From: Rhizobiaceae bacterium
GTDB lineage: Bacteria > Pseudomonadota > Alphaproteobacteria > Rhizobiales > Rhizobiaceae
DNA: 64,000 nucleotides
Direction: 5' to 3'
NCBI GenBank assembly: GCA_023953845.1
Contig: JAMLJC010000001.1
Span: 2,924,501 to 2,988,500 of the forward strand
Shown: positions 9,306 through 21,822 of the stretch, piece by piece
Layout: each line of letters begins with the position of its first letter
How positions within the stretch are numbered: the stretch's first letter is position 1
The notes under the pieces: generated by a model
What the model was told of the DNA's origin: nothing
The model's database searches: none
What the model saw: the letters and a program-made list of their open reading frames with translations, nothing else
Made by a program: the position numbers and the translations under genes

Positions 9306-9461
9306 GCGCGCACACGAGAGCGGTTTGTCGCCGCAGTCAAGTCTTTCAAGGCAATATGGTCCGGCGAAGGCGTGTCCATGCTTCATGCGCCGGGGCGCGC
9401 GCATGTCTTGCGGATGGCCGTCGCGCTATGCATAAGGACGCGGCCTAACAGGAGTTTCGCG

Positions 9462-11417
<1,956 letters not shown>

Positions 11418-11519
11418 CGGGCACCGGCATGGTTAGGAAAGCGTCACCTTCGAATTTACCGAGATTTCACAGGTGATACACATTCCTAAATTTTCGCGGC
11501 GGACGTTAACCGGTCGGTA

Positions 11520-11640
11520 ACAGATGCGTCCGATATTCGTGCGTGAACTTAAGGAATTCTTGCTTTGGCTTGGAAACCTTTCGCCGACCGCGTGACAGCA
11601 TTCTGACTCCAGGCGCCTCTTGCAGGCGCCTTCTTTTTTC
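11520..11640 (+). ncRNA. Candidate small RNA or long 3' UTR ending in a strong terminator
   Basis: The 242-bp gap after aacS ends with a perfect 7-bp stem AGGCGCC (11611-11617) / GGCGCCT (11625-11631) followed by CTTTTTT. This terminator is about 195 bp beyond the aacS stop codon. The sequence between (less G+C-rich than coding DNA, no ORF) could be an independent small RNA. The 5' end shown is a guess. Only the terminator is directly seen. Confidence 0.35.
11611..11639 (+). terminator. Rho-independent terminator downstream of aacS or a small RNA
   Basis: A 7-bp perfect G+C-rich stem with a 7-nt loop, followed by TCTTTTTT on the plus strand. Confidence 0.85.
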
Positions 11641-11659
11641 GATGGCTGCGTCGCCCGCG

Positions 11660-13378
11660 TCAAAGCGAGGATGTCTGATCCTTCGCCAGTGCGCTGGACA
11701 GGATGATGACCGGCACCGTCGCCGTGGCGATGATGACCAGCGCCGCCGCTGCGCCGTCCTGCGGCGCGGCCCGCGACGCCTGCTCGTAGACATAGGTGGC
11801 GAGCGTGCCGAAGCCGAACGGCCTTAGCAGGATCGTCGCGGAAAGCTCCTTGACGGTGTCCACGAAGACGAGGACCAGCGCCGTCAGGATCGCTGGCTTC
11901 AGCAACGGCAGGATCACGGTCGCCGCGCTTGCTCCGGGCGAGCGGCCGAGGCTGCGCGCCGCCTCGTCGAGATTGGGCGGAAGCTTTTCCAGCCCCGAAC
12001 GGATTGCGCCTTCGGCAAGCGCGATGAAGCGTATCGTGCAGCCAAGCACGACGGCTGCCGCCGTGCCCGAGGTCAACAGCCCGGTCGAGAGGCCGAACTC
12101 CGCCCGCATCAGCGCATCGAGCCCGTTGTCGAAGCGGGTGAGGCCGATGAAGAGACCGAGGCCCAGAATGCCGCCGGGCAGGGCGTAGCCGACCGAGGCC
12201 AGCCGCACCAGAAGGTTCATGCCCGCGGAGCGCGCGACGCGCATGCCGTTCACCAGCATAAGCGCGGCGCAGACGGTCAGTACCGCTGTCGCCGTCGCCG
12301 TCGCCACGGAGGTCACGAAGGCTGAGGCGAGTTCGGGCGCCGCGAACTGCTCCAGGCGGCGCAACGCATACTGTCCGAAGACGAAGACGGGGATGCCGAA
12401 GCCGACGAGGATCGGCGTCAGCGTCGCGGCCAGCACGGCGAAACCGCGCCAGCCGGCGAGCCGGACGCGCGGATGACGCGCCTTGAGCTGCGTGGCGCGG
12501 GTGTTGTGAAAGCGCTGCCGTTTGCGGCTCTGCTGCTCGATCAGCATGAGAAAGACCACGAGCACGAGCAGCAGCAGCGCCACCTGCGCGCCGCCTTCCA
12601 GACTGCCGCGGTTGAGCCAGGTCGAATAGACGGCGAAGGTCAGCGTGCGCACGCCCAGATATTCCGAGGCGCCGATGTCGTTGATCGTTTCCATGAGCAC
12701 CAGCGCGACGCCGGCAATGATGGCGGGCCGCGCCACCGGCAGCAGAATCCGCAGGAACACGCGCATCGGCCGCGCGCCGAGCGTTCGCGCGACGTCGCCT
12801 ATGTTGCGTCCCTGCATGAGGAAGACGATGCGGGTGGTGAGATAGACATAAGGGTAGAGCACCGAAATGAGCACCAGCGCGGCGCCCCCGGTCGAGCGGA
12901 TGTCGGGGAACCAGTAGTCGCGGATCGTCTGGAAGCCGAACAGGCCGCGGATCAGGCTCTGCACCGGACCTGAATAGTGAAAGAACTCGGCGAAGGCATA
13001 GGCCGCGAGATAGGCCGGAACGGCCAGCGGCAGCACCAGCGCCCACGAGACGACCCTGCGCAATGGAAAATCGAAGGCGACCACGGCCCATGCGGCAAGG
13101 ACGCCGATGAAGGCCGTCCCGATCGCCACCAGCGCAAGCAGCACGATCGTCGTCATCGCGGCGGCGGGCAGCACGTTGCGGACGAGATGCGGCCAGTCGC
13201 TTCCCGAGCCCGTCAGCGCGATTGCCGCGAGCGACGCCAGCGGCAGAAGCACGATCGCGGCGATGACGACGGCGATCGCCACGCTCCCGCGATGCGCGCT
13301 GCGCCGCGCCGGCGGCCGGCGGTCGATCGCGTCGCCCGGCGGCGTCCCCGCATCTGTTGTCCGCGATTGCGCGATCAT
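11660..13378 (-). CDS. fbpB: Iron(III) ABC transporter permease, fused two-domain type
   Basis: 572 residues with about twelve membrane segments in two BPD_transp_1 halves. Each half has its own coupling loop: DVARTLGARPMRVFLRILLP in the first and DEAARSLGRSPGASAATVIL in the second. This fused layout is the FbpB/SfuB/HitB type that moves ferric iron from a periplasmic binding protein. It lies 70 bp behind fbpA on the same strand, with a hairpin in the gap. No ATPase (fbpC) follows; the next gene is on the other strand. Start at the ATG 13378. Confidence 0.9.
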   Translation of the reverse strand: MIAQSRTTDAGTPPGDAIDRRPPARRSAHRGSVAIAVVIAAIVLLPLASLAAIALTGSGSDWPHLVRNVLPAAAMTTIVLLALVAIGTAFIGVLAAWAVVAFDFPLRRVVSWALVLPLAVPAYLAAYAFAEFFHYSGPVQSLIRGLFGFQTIRDYWFPDIRSTGGAALVLISVLYPYVYLTTRIVFLMQGRNIGDVARTLGARPMRVFLRILLPVARPAIIAGVALVLMETINDIGASEYLGVRTLTFAVYSTWLNRGSLEGGAQVALLLLVLVVFLMLIEQQSRKRQRFHNTRATQLKARHPRVRLAGWRGFAVLAATLTPILVGFGIPVFVFGQYALRRLEQFAAPELASAFVTSVATATATAVLTVCAALMLVNGMRVARSAGMNLLVRLASVGYALPGGILGLGLFIGLTRFDNGLDALMRAEFGLSTGLLTSGTAAAVVLGCTIRFIALAEGAIRSGLEKLPPNLDEAARSLGRSPGASAATVILPLLKPAILTALVLVFVDTVKELSATILLRPFGFGTLATYVYEQASRAAPQDGAAAALVIIATATVPVIILSSALAKDQTSSL

Positions 13379-13399
13379 GCCACTGTTTCAAACGGCAAA

Positions 13400-13421
13400 G
13401 GCCGGACCCGAAGGCCCGGCC
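13400..13421 (-). terminator. Attenuator hairpin between fbpA and fbpB
   Basis: A 9-bp stem (one G-U pair) with a UUCG tetraloop on the minus strand, followed by TTTG. The short T-run suggests partial termination, favouring binding protein over permease. Confidence 0.65.
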
Positions 13422-13448
13422 TGGATTGGCTGGATGATGGCGCCTCGC

Positions 13449-14483
13449 TCAGCTGCTCGGGCCGTCATCGAGGCCGACGCGGTCGACCATTTCCGACGCC
13501 GCCTTGCGGTTCTTGGCGATGTCTGCCAGCGACAGCGTGTCGGCCTTGAGTTCGCCGAAGCCCTTGACCGTCTCAGAGGCTTCGAGACCCGGCTCCACCG
13601 GATATTCGTAGTTCTTCTCGGCGTAGATCTGCTGCGCCGCGTGGCCGGACAGGAATTCGATGAGCTTCACCGCATTGTCCTTGTTCGGAGCGTGCTTGGC
13701 GAGCGCGGCGCCGGAGATGTTGACATGGGTACCGCCGGTTTCCGTGAAGGTCGGGAAGAGCACGTTGATGGCGTTGCCCCACTCCTTCTCCTTCGGGTCC
13801 TTCTCGTTGTTGCGCATCAGGCCGACATAATAGGTGTTGCCGAGCGCGATGTCGCATTCGCCGGCCGCGATGGCTCCGGCCTGCGGGCGGTCGCCGCCGT
13901 CGGGCTTCTTGGCGAGGTTTGCCTTGAGGCCCTTCATCCACTCCTCGGTCTTCTCCGGACCCCAATGGGCGATTGCCGCCGAGAACAGGGCGAGGTTGTA
14001 GTCGTGCTGGCCGGAGCGCATGCAGATCTTGCCCTTCCACTTCGGATCGGCCAGATCCGCATAGGTGATCGCGGTGTCCGTCACGCGGTCCTTCGAGGCG
14101 TAGATGACGCGGGCGCGCTTGGTCAGGCCGAACCAGTGGCCTTCCGGATCGCGATATTCGGCGGAGATGTTCTTGTTGACGATCTCGTCCTCGAGCGGCT
14201 GGGTGATGCCCTTCTCCTTGGCGGCCGTCAGGCGGCTGATGTCGACGGTCATGATGACGTCGGCGGGGGAGTTCTCGCCTTCAGAGGCGATGCGCTCCTC
14301 CAGCCCCTTGTCGAGGAACAGCACTTCCGTCTGGATGCCGGTTTCCTTGGTGAACTCGTCCAGGACCGGCTTGATCAGTTCCGGCTGGCGATAGGTGTAG
14401 ATGTTCACCTTGCCGTCCGCCAACGCCGCGCCGGCGGTGGTGCTGGCCAATGCCAGCGCGACGAATTGCAGGAGCCGTTTCAT
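13449..14483 (-). CDS. fbpA: Iron(III) ABC transporter, periplasmic binding protein
   Basis: 344 residues from the ATG at 14483, which has AAGGAGGTG directly upstream. The signal peptide is residues 1-22 (MKRLLQFVALALASTTAGAALAD). The mature protein begins GKVNIYTYRQPELIKPVLDEF, as in FbpA/FutA ferric-binding proteins. The pair of tyrosines in NTYYVGLMRN corresponds to the iron-ligand tyrosines of the family. It captures Fe3+ in the periplasm for FbpB. The upstream 14587-14630 dyad suggests control by an iron regulator. The frame continues to 14531, but that extension would remove the ribosome site. Confidence 0.92.
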   Translation of the reverse strand: MKRLLQFVALALASTTAGAALADGKVNIYTYRQPELIKPVLDEFTKETGIQTEVLFLDKGLEERIASEGENSPADVIMTVDISRLTAAKEKGITQPLEDEIVNKNISAEYRDPEGHWFGLTKRARVIYASKDRVTDTAITYADLADPKWKGKICMRSGQHDYNLALFSAAIAHWGPEKTEEWMKGLKANLAKKPDGGDRPQAGAIAAGECDIALGNTYYVGLMRNNEKDPKEKEWGNAINVLFPTFTETGGTHVNISGAALAKHAPNKDNAVKLIEFLSGHAAQQIYAEKNYEYPVEPGLEASETVKGFGELKADTLSLADIAKNRKAASEMVDRVGLDDGPSS

Positions 14484-14586
14484 GTTTATTCCACCTCCTT
14501 GGGCCGTAGCCTTGAAACCTTCGGTTTCCATTCAGGAAACACGGGGCTTATTGCCGAACGACGCATGAGGGTCAAGTGAAAGTCCA

Positions 14587-14630
14587 ATGATTTCAACTGT
14601 TTAGAAGAATTCCAAACTGGATGAAATCAT
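14587..14630. promoter_or_regulatory. Extended dyad with an Irr-box-like core upstream of fbpA
   Basis: The core TTTAGAA-GAA-TTCCAAA (14600-14616) is a 7-bp inverted repeat with one mismatch and resembles the iron control element bound by Irr in Rhizobiales (TTTAGAA...TTCTAAA). It is nested in exact 9-bp outer arms ATGATTTCA (14587-14595) and TGAAATCAT (14622-14630) around nearly the same centre. It lies 104 bp upstream of the fbpA start. Irr is the best guess; RirA is the alternative. Confidence 0.65.
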
Positions 14631-14707
14631 ACAGCTTATCAAAGGCTTAATACTCGCCCCCGGAACCCGGCCTCCGGCGTTCACGAGAAGGTGTATGCAT
14701 TATGTCG

Positions 14708-17700
14708 TTATTCCGCGAGAACGCGCGTTGACGGGAAGGTCACTTCGACCAGCGTGCCTTCGCCGGGTGTCGAATAGATCGAAAATTTCGCGCGATTGGC
14801 CTCCACCATCGCCTTGGTCAGCGGCAGCCCGAGGCCGGTGCCATCGCCGCGGCCGCGTTTCAGCGCGTTGACCTGCTTGAAGGGTTTCAGCGCCTGCTCG
14901 ATCTCTGCCTGCGTCATGCCGACGCCGGTGTCGCGCACCCGCATCACCACCTCGCCGTTCGGCTCGTGCGCGGTCGAGACGATCACCTGCCCGCCGGCCT
15001 GCGTGTAGCGTACGGCGTTCGAAAGGATGTTGAGCGCGATCTGGCGCACGCTGCGCAGGTCGGCCACGACTTCCGGCAGTTTCGAGGCGAGCGTGGAGCG
15101 GATGATGACGCGCTCGCGGTTGGCCTGCGGCTGCATCATCGCGACCGTCTCGGCCAGCGCGTCGTTCAGCGCCACCGCCTGATAGTCCATTTCCTGCTGG
15201 CCGGCCTCGATCTTCGAGATGTCCAGCAGGTCGTTGACCAGATCGAGCACATGGTTGCCGGAGCGATTGATGTCGCGCAGATAGTCGCGGTAGCGATCAT
15301 TGGCGACCGGCCCGAACTTCTCATCCAGCATCAGTTCGGAAAAGCCGATGATGGCGTTGAGCGGCGTGCGGATCTCGTGGCTGACGCGGGCGAGGAAATC
15401 CGACTTCTGGGTGGATACGCGCTCGGCTTGCGCGCGGGCCTGCGTCAGCTCCTCTTCGGCCCGCTTCCACGGCGTGATGTCGCGCAGCACCGCGCAATAT
15501 CCGCCGTCGCCCGGCAGCTTGCCGATGGTCATGAACAGCGGGATGAAGCGCCCCTGCGCCTCGCGGCCGATCACCTCGCGCCCGTCATTCAGCACGCTGG
15601 CGACGCCGTTGTCGGAAAGGCCGGAAAGATAGTCGCGCGCCGCCCGCTGGCTTTCGATGGCGAAAAGCGAGGCGAAGGGTTTTCCGACGATCTGGTCGTC
15701 GTCATAGCCGAACAGCGCCTCGGCCGGCCGGCTGATCGAGCGCACCATGCCGTCATTGTCGATGAGAACGACGCCATCGGTCGCCGTGTCGAGGATGGTC
15801 CTCAGCTCGGCGAGCCGATCCTTGAGCTGCTGCTGTTCGGCATCGGGCGCGGCGGGCGCGGGCACGGGCTGGCGCACGAGCGTCAGAAGCAACGCCTTGC
15901 CGCCGAGCCACGGCACGGATTGGAGATGGGCGTTGACCGGAATCTCCTCGCCGCCGCGCGTCCTGAGGGCGACGCTGCTGTCTCCCTCCGAGCGGTCTTC
16001 CGCCGGGCCGGAGAGCAGCACGTCTATGCCGCCGGCCTCTGCCAGTTCCCCGATCGAGCCGTAGCCGGTGAGGCTGAAGAAAGCGTCGTTTGCATAGTGC
16101 AACATGTCGCCGGCATGGATGAGCACCGGGATGGGCAATTGCGCGAGAATGGACGTATCCGCGCGCCTTTCGGCGAAGGCTGACGGCGTGAAGCCGTCGA
16201 GCTTCAGCGGCGGCGCAGCGACGGACTGCGGAACCGTCTCCGTCGTCGCCTGCGTCTCCGACGCCGTCTCGGCCGTTGCCGATTCCGGCGCGGCCGCGGC
16301 GAGGGTCGCTTGCGATGCAGCGGATTCGTCCCCGGCGTCCTGCGCCTCCGGCGCGGCGGCGAAATCAAGCAGCGAGCGTGAGGCACGGTCCTTCGGGACG
16401 GTCACTTCCGGCTCGCGCGCCGTGCTGTCCTCGCGCGAGACGGCTTCGTCCGCCATGGTCGGCGCGGCTTCGTCCAGCGCGCTCTCCGTTGCCGGCTCTC
16501 CTGTTTCGTGATCGTCGCCCAAAGCGTCGAGGTCGGCGGTGGTGGCGTCGGGATCGACAAAGGTTCCCGTGTCCGTTGGTTGCGCGTCCGGCCCGACCGT
16601 GATCGTCGTTTCGTCGCTTTCAGCCCCGGCCATGCGCTCATCGGTTCCGGCGACGTCCACGGGGGTTTCGACCGTCTCGTCGCGCTCGATCCCGACCGGC
16701 GCCTGCGCGGCAAACCACTGGGGCGCGTCGGTCGCGGCGACGGTGCGGACAGGCGTCTCGTCGGAGACGGGTGGTGTCGCTTCCGTCTGTCCGAGGGGAG
16801 TTTCACCCAGTTCCGACAAAGCGGCCGGCTGAATGTCGTCTTCCTGGAGCACGGCGGCATCAAAAGTTTCCGGGACACCCGAAACGGAGGTTCCCGCACC
16901 ATTCATCGTGTCCGCGGACACATCCTCAGCGGCGGTCGCGTCGCCCGTTTCGATCTCCGCCGGCGCGCTCGCGCGCTTCAGCTGTTCGCCGATCTCGCGG
17001 AAAGCGTTGCGCTCCACCGGCGTCAAGCCCTTGTCGGACGGAGGCTGGCGATGCTCGGCCAGGCGGATGACCTTGTCGCTGTAGCGGCGCTCCTGCTTCG
17101 GCGCGATCTCCAGCGCCGGCACTTCACCCTGGAACGGATCGGCCGGGAGATCGGCCGCAGCCGGGGCCGGCGCCTCGGGTTCCTGCGCGGCTTCGGGCTC
17201 CGCCGATCCCTTGCCGGCGAGCTTCAGTCCGACCGCATTGGGATCGATCACCGCGTCGGCCACGCGCACGACGCCGAAGCCGCGAAATCCCTCGAACTGC
17301 CGTTCGCGGCCATAGGCCGGAAGGGCGGCGAGATCGACGGGCGCCTTCAGATCCGTCCCGGCGATCGGCCAGAAGACGGAACGGCCCGACCATGTGTCGC
17401 GGCGCTCCAGCAGTCCGGCGATCTCGCCGTCCGGATCGAGCCCGAGACGCGCGGCGATTTCTGCAAAGCTGCTGCCCGTGACGTCGCCCGCGGCGGCGCC
17501 GACGGCGGCTATGAACTCCGGCGAAATGGCGCTGAAACGGCCTTCTGCATCCGTGCGCCAGACGAAACGCACCGGCGCCGAATCCCGGTCGATGGCGATC
17601 GGATCGGTCTGCGCGCCCGGCGCGGCGCGGTCGCTGAAATACCAGCTGTCGTGCTGGGAGCCTGTGCCTGCGACGCCGTCGGGTTCGGTTGGCGCGGCCG

Positions 17701-18604
17701 TATCCGCAGCGGCGTCGGCCTCCTCCCGATCGTCTTCCTGTCGTTGCGCTTGGTCATCGGACAGGATGAGCGCCGGCGACGGCGGTTCTGCGTGATCCTC
17801 CGCATCCTCGACCGCCGGCTGTTCGGGCGGCGGCGCCACCGTCGTCGTCTGCTCCCAACCAGGCAGGTCGCCGCCGGTTGCCTCTCCCGCCATGCCCTGC
17901 GAATCGTCGATCGCGGCGAGCGGCACGTCGTCGTCCTGTTCGGCCGTGCCTTCGTCGACGGTGATCAGCAGATAGCGCGCCGGCTCTTCGGCGAGCCGCG
18001 CGAAACCCACCGGCATGGCGCGGCTGCCAGCCCGGACGATGCGCTTCAGCACGCGTTCTCCCCGGGCATCGGTCACGAGCTTCCCAAGCAGTTCCGGTCC
18101 GAGCCCGAGATCGCCAAAACCTTGCGTCGCCGCCAGAACCCCGCCGCTTCCGTCGAGCATCGCGACATAATTGCCGGGCTCCTCGAAGCCGCCGATCGCC
18201 CGCGCGGCGCTTTCCGCCTCATCGCGTGAGGAAAACTTTGGCGCCGGTGAGACCAGCATGATCGCCGCCTCGCCGCCGGGCAGGGTAAGACTTGTGGCGC
18301 GCAATGCGGTCGTCTGGCTGATCATGCCGGCTGCGAGCCGGACGGTGACCGGCCGGTCGCTTCCGATCGAGGGGTATCCCGATATGCCTTCGATCTGGCG
18401 TTTCGCCGAACGGCTGAGACCGGAGCCCGCGCCAATCGCCGCTTCGATGCCCGAAAAGCCCAGCAGCGCGCCGCCTGCGCCGTTGCACCAGATCACCTGC
18501 CCGAGGTCGCTCGTCAGGATCACGATGCCGTCGCCTGCGGCAAAATGGCCACGCACCTCGTCGATGGCGGCGATGTCGATGAATGAATGCGTTTCCGCAG
18601 TCAT
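14708..18604 (-). CDS. Large PAS-domain sensor histidine kinase, DivJ/PleC/PdhS-like
   Basis: About 1298 residues from the ATG at 18604 (MTAETHSFIDIAAID); the frame opens at 18631. The N-terminal third contains divergent PAS-like segments. The middle (about residues 470-860) is acidic, low-complexity and rich in E, T, A and P. Two PAS domains follow (ILAQLPIPVLIHAGDMLHYA and ILDTATDGVVLIDNDGMV), then HisKA with the phospho-histidine in SHEIRTPLNAIIGFSELM, and HATPase_c with NILSNAVRYT, DTGVGM and GTGLGLPL. The segment QALKPFKQVNALKRGRGDG is typical of kinases acting on DivK in alphaproteobacterial cell-cycle control. There is no membrane helix and no receiver domain, so it is probably cytosolic. 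A full CtrA-like box precedes it. Confidence 0.85.
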   Translation of the reverse strand: MTAETHSFIDIAAIDEVRGHFAAGDGIVILTSDLGQVIWCNGAGGALLGFSGIEAAIGAGSGLSRSAKRQIEGISGYPSIGSDRPVTVRLAAGMISQTTALRATSLTLPGGEAAIMLVSPAPKFSSRDEAESAARAIGGFEEPGNYVAMLDGSGGVLAATQGFGDLGLGPELLGKLVTDARGERVLKRIVRAGSRAMPVGFARLAEEPARYLLITVDEGTAEQDDDVPLAAIDDSQGMAGEATGGDLPGWEQTTTVAPPPEQPAVEDAEDHAEPPSPALILSDDQAQRQEDDREEADAAADTAAPTEPDGVAGTGSQHDSWYFSDRAAPGAQTDPIAIDRDSAPVRFVWRTDAEGRFSAISPEFIAAVGAAAGDVTGSSFAEIAARLGLDPDGEIAGLLERRDTWSGRSVFWPIAGTDLKAPVDLAALPAYGRERQFEGFRGFGVVRVADAVIDPNAVGLKLAGKGSAEPEAAQEPEAPAPAAADLPADPFQGEVPALEIAPKQERRYSDKVIRLAEHRQPPSDKGLTPVERNAFREIGEQLKRASAPAEIETGDATAAEDVSADTMNGAGTSVSGVPETFDAAVLQEDDIQPAALSELGETPLGQTEATPPVSDETPVRTVAATDAPQWFAAQAPVGIERDETVETPVDVAGTDERMAGAESDETTITVGPDAQPTDTGTFVDPDATTADLDALGDDHETGEPATESALDEAAPTMADEAVSREDSTAREPEVTVPKDRASRSLLDFAAAPEAQDAGDESAASQATLAAAAPESATAETASETQATTETVPQSVAAPPLKLDGFTPSAFAERRADTSILAQLPIPVLIHAGDMLHYANDAFFSLTGYGSIGELAEAGGIDVLLSGPAEDRSEGDSSVALRTRGGEEIPVNAHLQSVPWLGGKALLLTLVRQPVPAPAAPDAEQQQLKDRLAELRTILDTATDGVVLIDNDGMVRSISRPAEALFGYDDDQIVGKPFASLFAIESQRAARDYLSGLSDNGVASVLNDGREVIGREAQGRFIPLFMTIGKLPGDGGYCAVLRDITPWKRAEEELTQARAQAERVSTQKSDFLARVSHEIRTPLNAIIGFSELMLDEKFGPVANDRYRDYLRDINRSGNHVLDLVNDLLDISKIEAGQQEMDYQAVALNDALAETVAMMQPQANRERVIIRSTLASKLPEVVADLRSVRQIALNILSNAVRYTQAGGQVIVSTAHEPNGEVVMRVRDTGVGMTQAEIEQALKPFKQVNALKRGRGDGTGLGLPLTKAMVEANRAKFSIYSTPGEGTLVEVTFPSTRVLAE

Positions 18605-18637
18605 CGGGCACGTCCCCTGGTCCGGGTCCAACCGGCT

Positions 18638-18652
18638 TTAACGCATTGTTAA
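18638..18652. promoter_or_regulatory. CtrA-type box upstream of the kinase gene
   Basis: TTAA-CGCATTG-TTAA is an exact TTAA-N7-TTAA site, the canonical CtrA-binding form, 34 bp upstream of the kinase ATG. A further GGTTAAT half-site is at 18714-18720. CtrA control is inference from the motif and the kinase type. Confidence 0.6.
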
Positions 18653-18758
18653 TAAAACGGGCAGCGCCCAGCGTCCACAAATCCGCACGCCGTGCATCCT
18701 CAAAATGGGCGTTTGGTTAATCGCGCCACAGGCCGGATACTGCATCGCACAAAAAATG

Positions 18759-18787
18759 TTGCAATGCACAATAACCTGCGCTATATG
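18759..18787 (+). promoter_or_regulatory. Phasin promoter with PhaR-like TGCA motifs
   Basis: TTGCAA at 18759-18764 and TATATG at 18782-18787 are 17 bp apart, a good sigma-70 spacing. The -35 region overlaps TTGCAATGCACAA, and a similar TGCATCGCACAA lies at 18741-18752. TGC-rich repeats at phasin promoters are typical targets of the PHB-sensing repressor PhaR, so repression by PhaR is likely. Confidence 0.6.
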
Positions 18788-18844
18788 GTGGCCATACCAC
18801 AATGAGAGGGTCCTTCAGGGCCGCCCCAAGCCAAGGATAGGAAA

Positions 18845-19300
18845 ATGTCCAAGACCGTGAAGATTGCCGATACCTCGATCGAGTTTCCGAGCTTCGACGC
18901 CTCTAAGGCGACCGACCAGTTCCGCGCTTTCGCCGAGAAAGGCGTTGAGCAGTCGAAGGAAGTCTATGCCAAGGTGAAGGCCGGCGCGGAAGATACGCAG
19001 AAGGCGCTTGAGTCCACCTTCGAGACCGCCAAGTCGGCCGGCAGCGCTCTGTCGCTGAAGACGATCGCGGCGATGCGCGCCAACTCCGAGGCTGGTTTCT
19101 CCCACCTTGAGTCCCTGCTGAACGCCAAGTCGCTTTCCGAGATCGTGGAATTGCAGACCGCCTTCTTCCGCAAGGGTTTCGAGACCTCTGTCGAGCAGGC
19201 CAAGGAATTCCAGGCGATCGCATCCAAGACCGCCGAAGAGGTTGCCAAGCCGCTGAAGGACGTTTTTGAGAAGACCGTCAAGGAACTCAAGGTCGCCTGA
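18845..19300 (+). CDS. Phasin family protein (PHB granule coat)
   Basis: 151 residues, helical and amphipathic, with the Phasin_2 pattern: FPSFDASKATDQFRAFAEKG, EQSKEVYAKVKAGAEDTQKA, then an L/A-rich central part and ELQTAFFRKGFETSVEQAKE. The C-terminus KPLKDVFEKTVKELKVA is amphipathic and highly charged. Phasins coat polyhydroxybutyrate granules and set their number and size. AGGATAGGAA precedes the ATG. It stands alone with its own promoter and terminator. Confidence 0.92.
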   Translation: MSKTVKIADTSIEFPSFDASKATDQFRAFAEKGVEQSKEVYAKVKAGAEDTQKALESTFETAKSAGSALSLKTIAAMRANSEAGFSHLESLLNAKSLSEIVELQTAFFRKGFETSVEQAKEFQAIASKTAEEVAKPLKDVFEKTVKELKVA

Positions 19301-19395
19301 CGCATTGTAGGCATCAAGCATACCGGCAGGCGGTTCCTCCTCCCTCCGCTTGACGGGTTACAGGCCGGCACCTCCTCCCGCTGGCTCGCTAAAGC

Positions 19396-19427
19396 AAAAG
19401 GCCGGGTCCTCCCCCGGCCTTTTCTTT
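19396..19427 (+). terminator. Terminator downstream of the phasin gene
   Basis: An 11-bp perfect stem AAAAGGCCGGG (19396-19406) / CCCGGCCTTTT (19413-19423) followed by CTTTT. The symmetry could also stop minus-strand transcription. Confidence 0.88.
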
Positions 19428-19547
19428 TGCCTGAAGTTGCCTTTTGCATCACAGCCGCGCTTGTCGAAGCAAAGCGGGCCGCCGGGCAAAGGTTGGCCTT
19501 GAAATGTCCGCCGTTTGTCCGTATGGACCCGGCAGCGAACGCGACAT

Positions 19548-19624
19548 GCGGTTGTAGCTCAGCTGGTTAGAGCGCCGGATTGTGGATCCGGAGGTCGCTG
19601 GTTCGATCCCAGCCAACCGTACCA
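19548..19624 (+). tRNA. tRNA-His (anticodon GTG)
   Basis: A 77-nt cloverleaf with encoded CCA. The anticodon stem CCGGA/TCCGG surrounds the loop TTGTGGA with anticodon GTG at 19582-19584. The T arm contains GGTTCGATCCC, and the D arm AGCTCAGCTGGTTAGAGC. The acceptor is GCGGTTG paired with CAACCGT, then A73 and CCA. Position -1 is T rather than the usual encoded G, and the discriminator is A rather than C. This is the known aberrant histidine-tRNA identity of many alphaproteobacteria. Confidence 0.97.
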
Positions 19625-19755
19625 CCCGTTTCCCCTTTGGCGTGACGCCTTTCCCGCAAAGCCGGTTTCGGCTCGCTACGCCCTGTGGCGGCACTCTCCG
19701 TTTGACAAGCGCGGCATCCGGGTGCCATCCGCACGCTGGCCGGAGGAGTTGCGCC

Positions 19756-21822
<2,067 letters not shown>

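Noticed and set aside
11433..13391. A 652-codon minus-strand frame overlapping fbpB
   Set aside because: It is the alternative frame of fbpB; the fbpB frame has membrane helices and EAA loops, this one is Arg/Ala-rich noise.
19690..19755. A further CATCCGGG-type motif near 19706
   Set aside because: GCATCCGGGTGCC lies in a very G+C-rich leader and lacks the TAT flank, so chance is enough.
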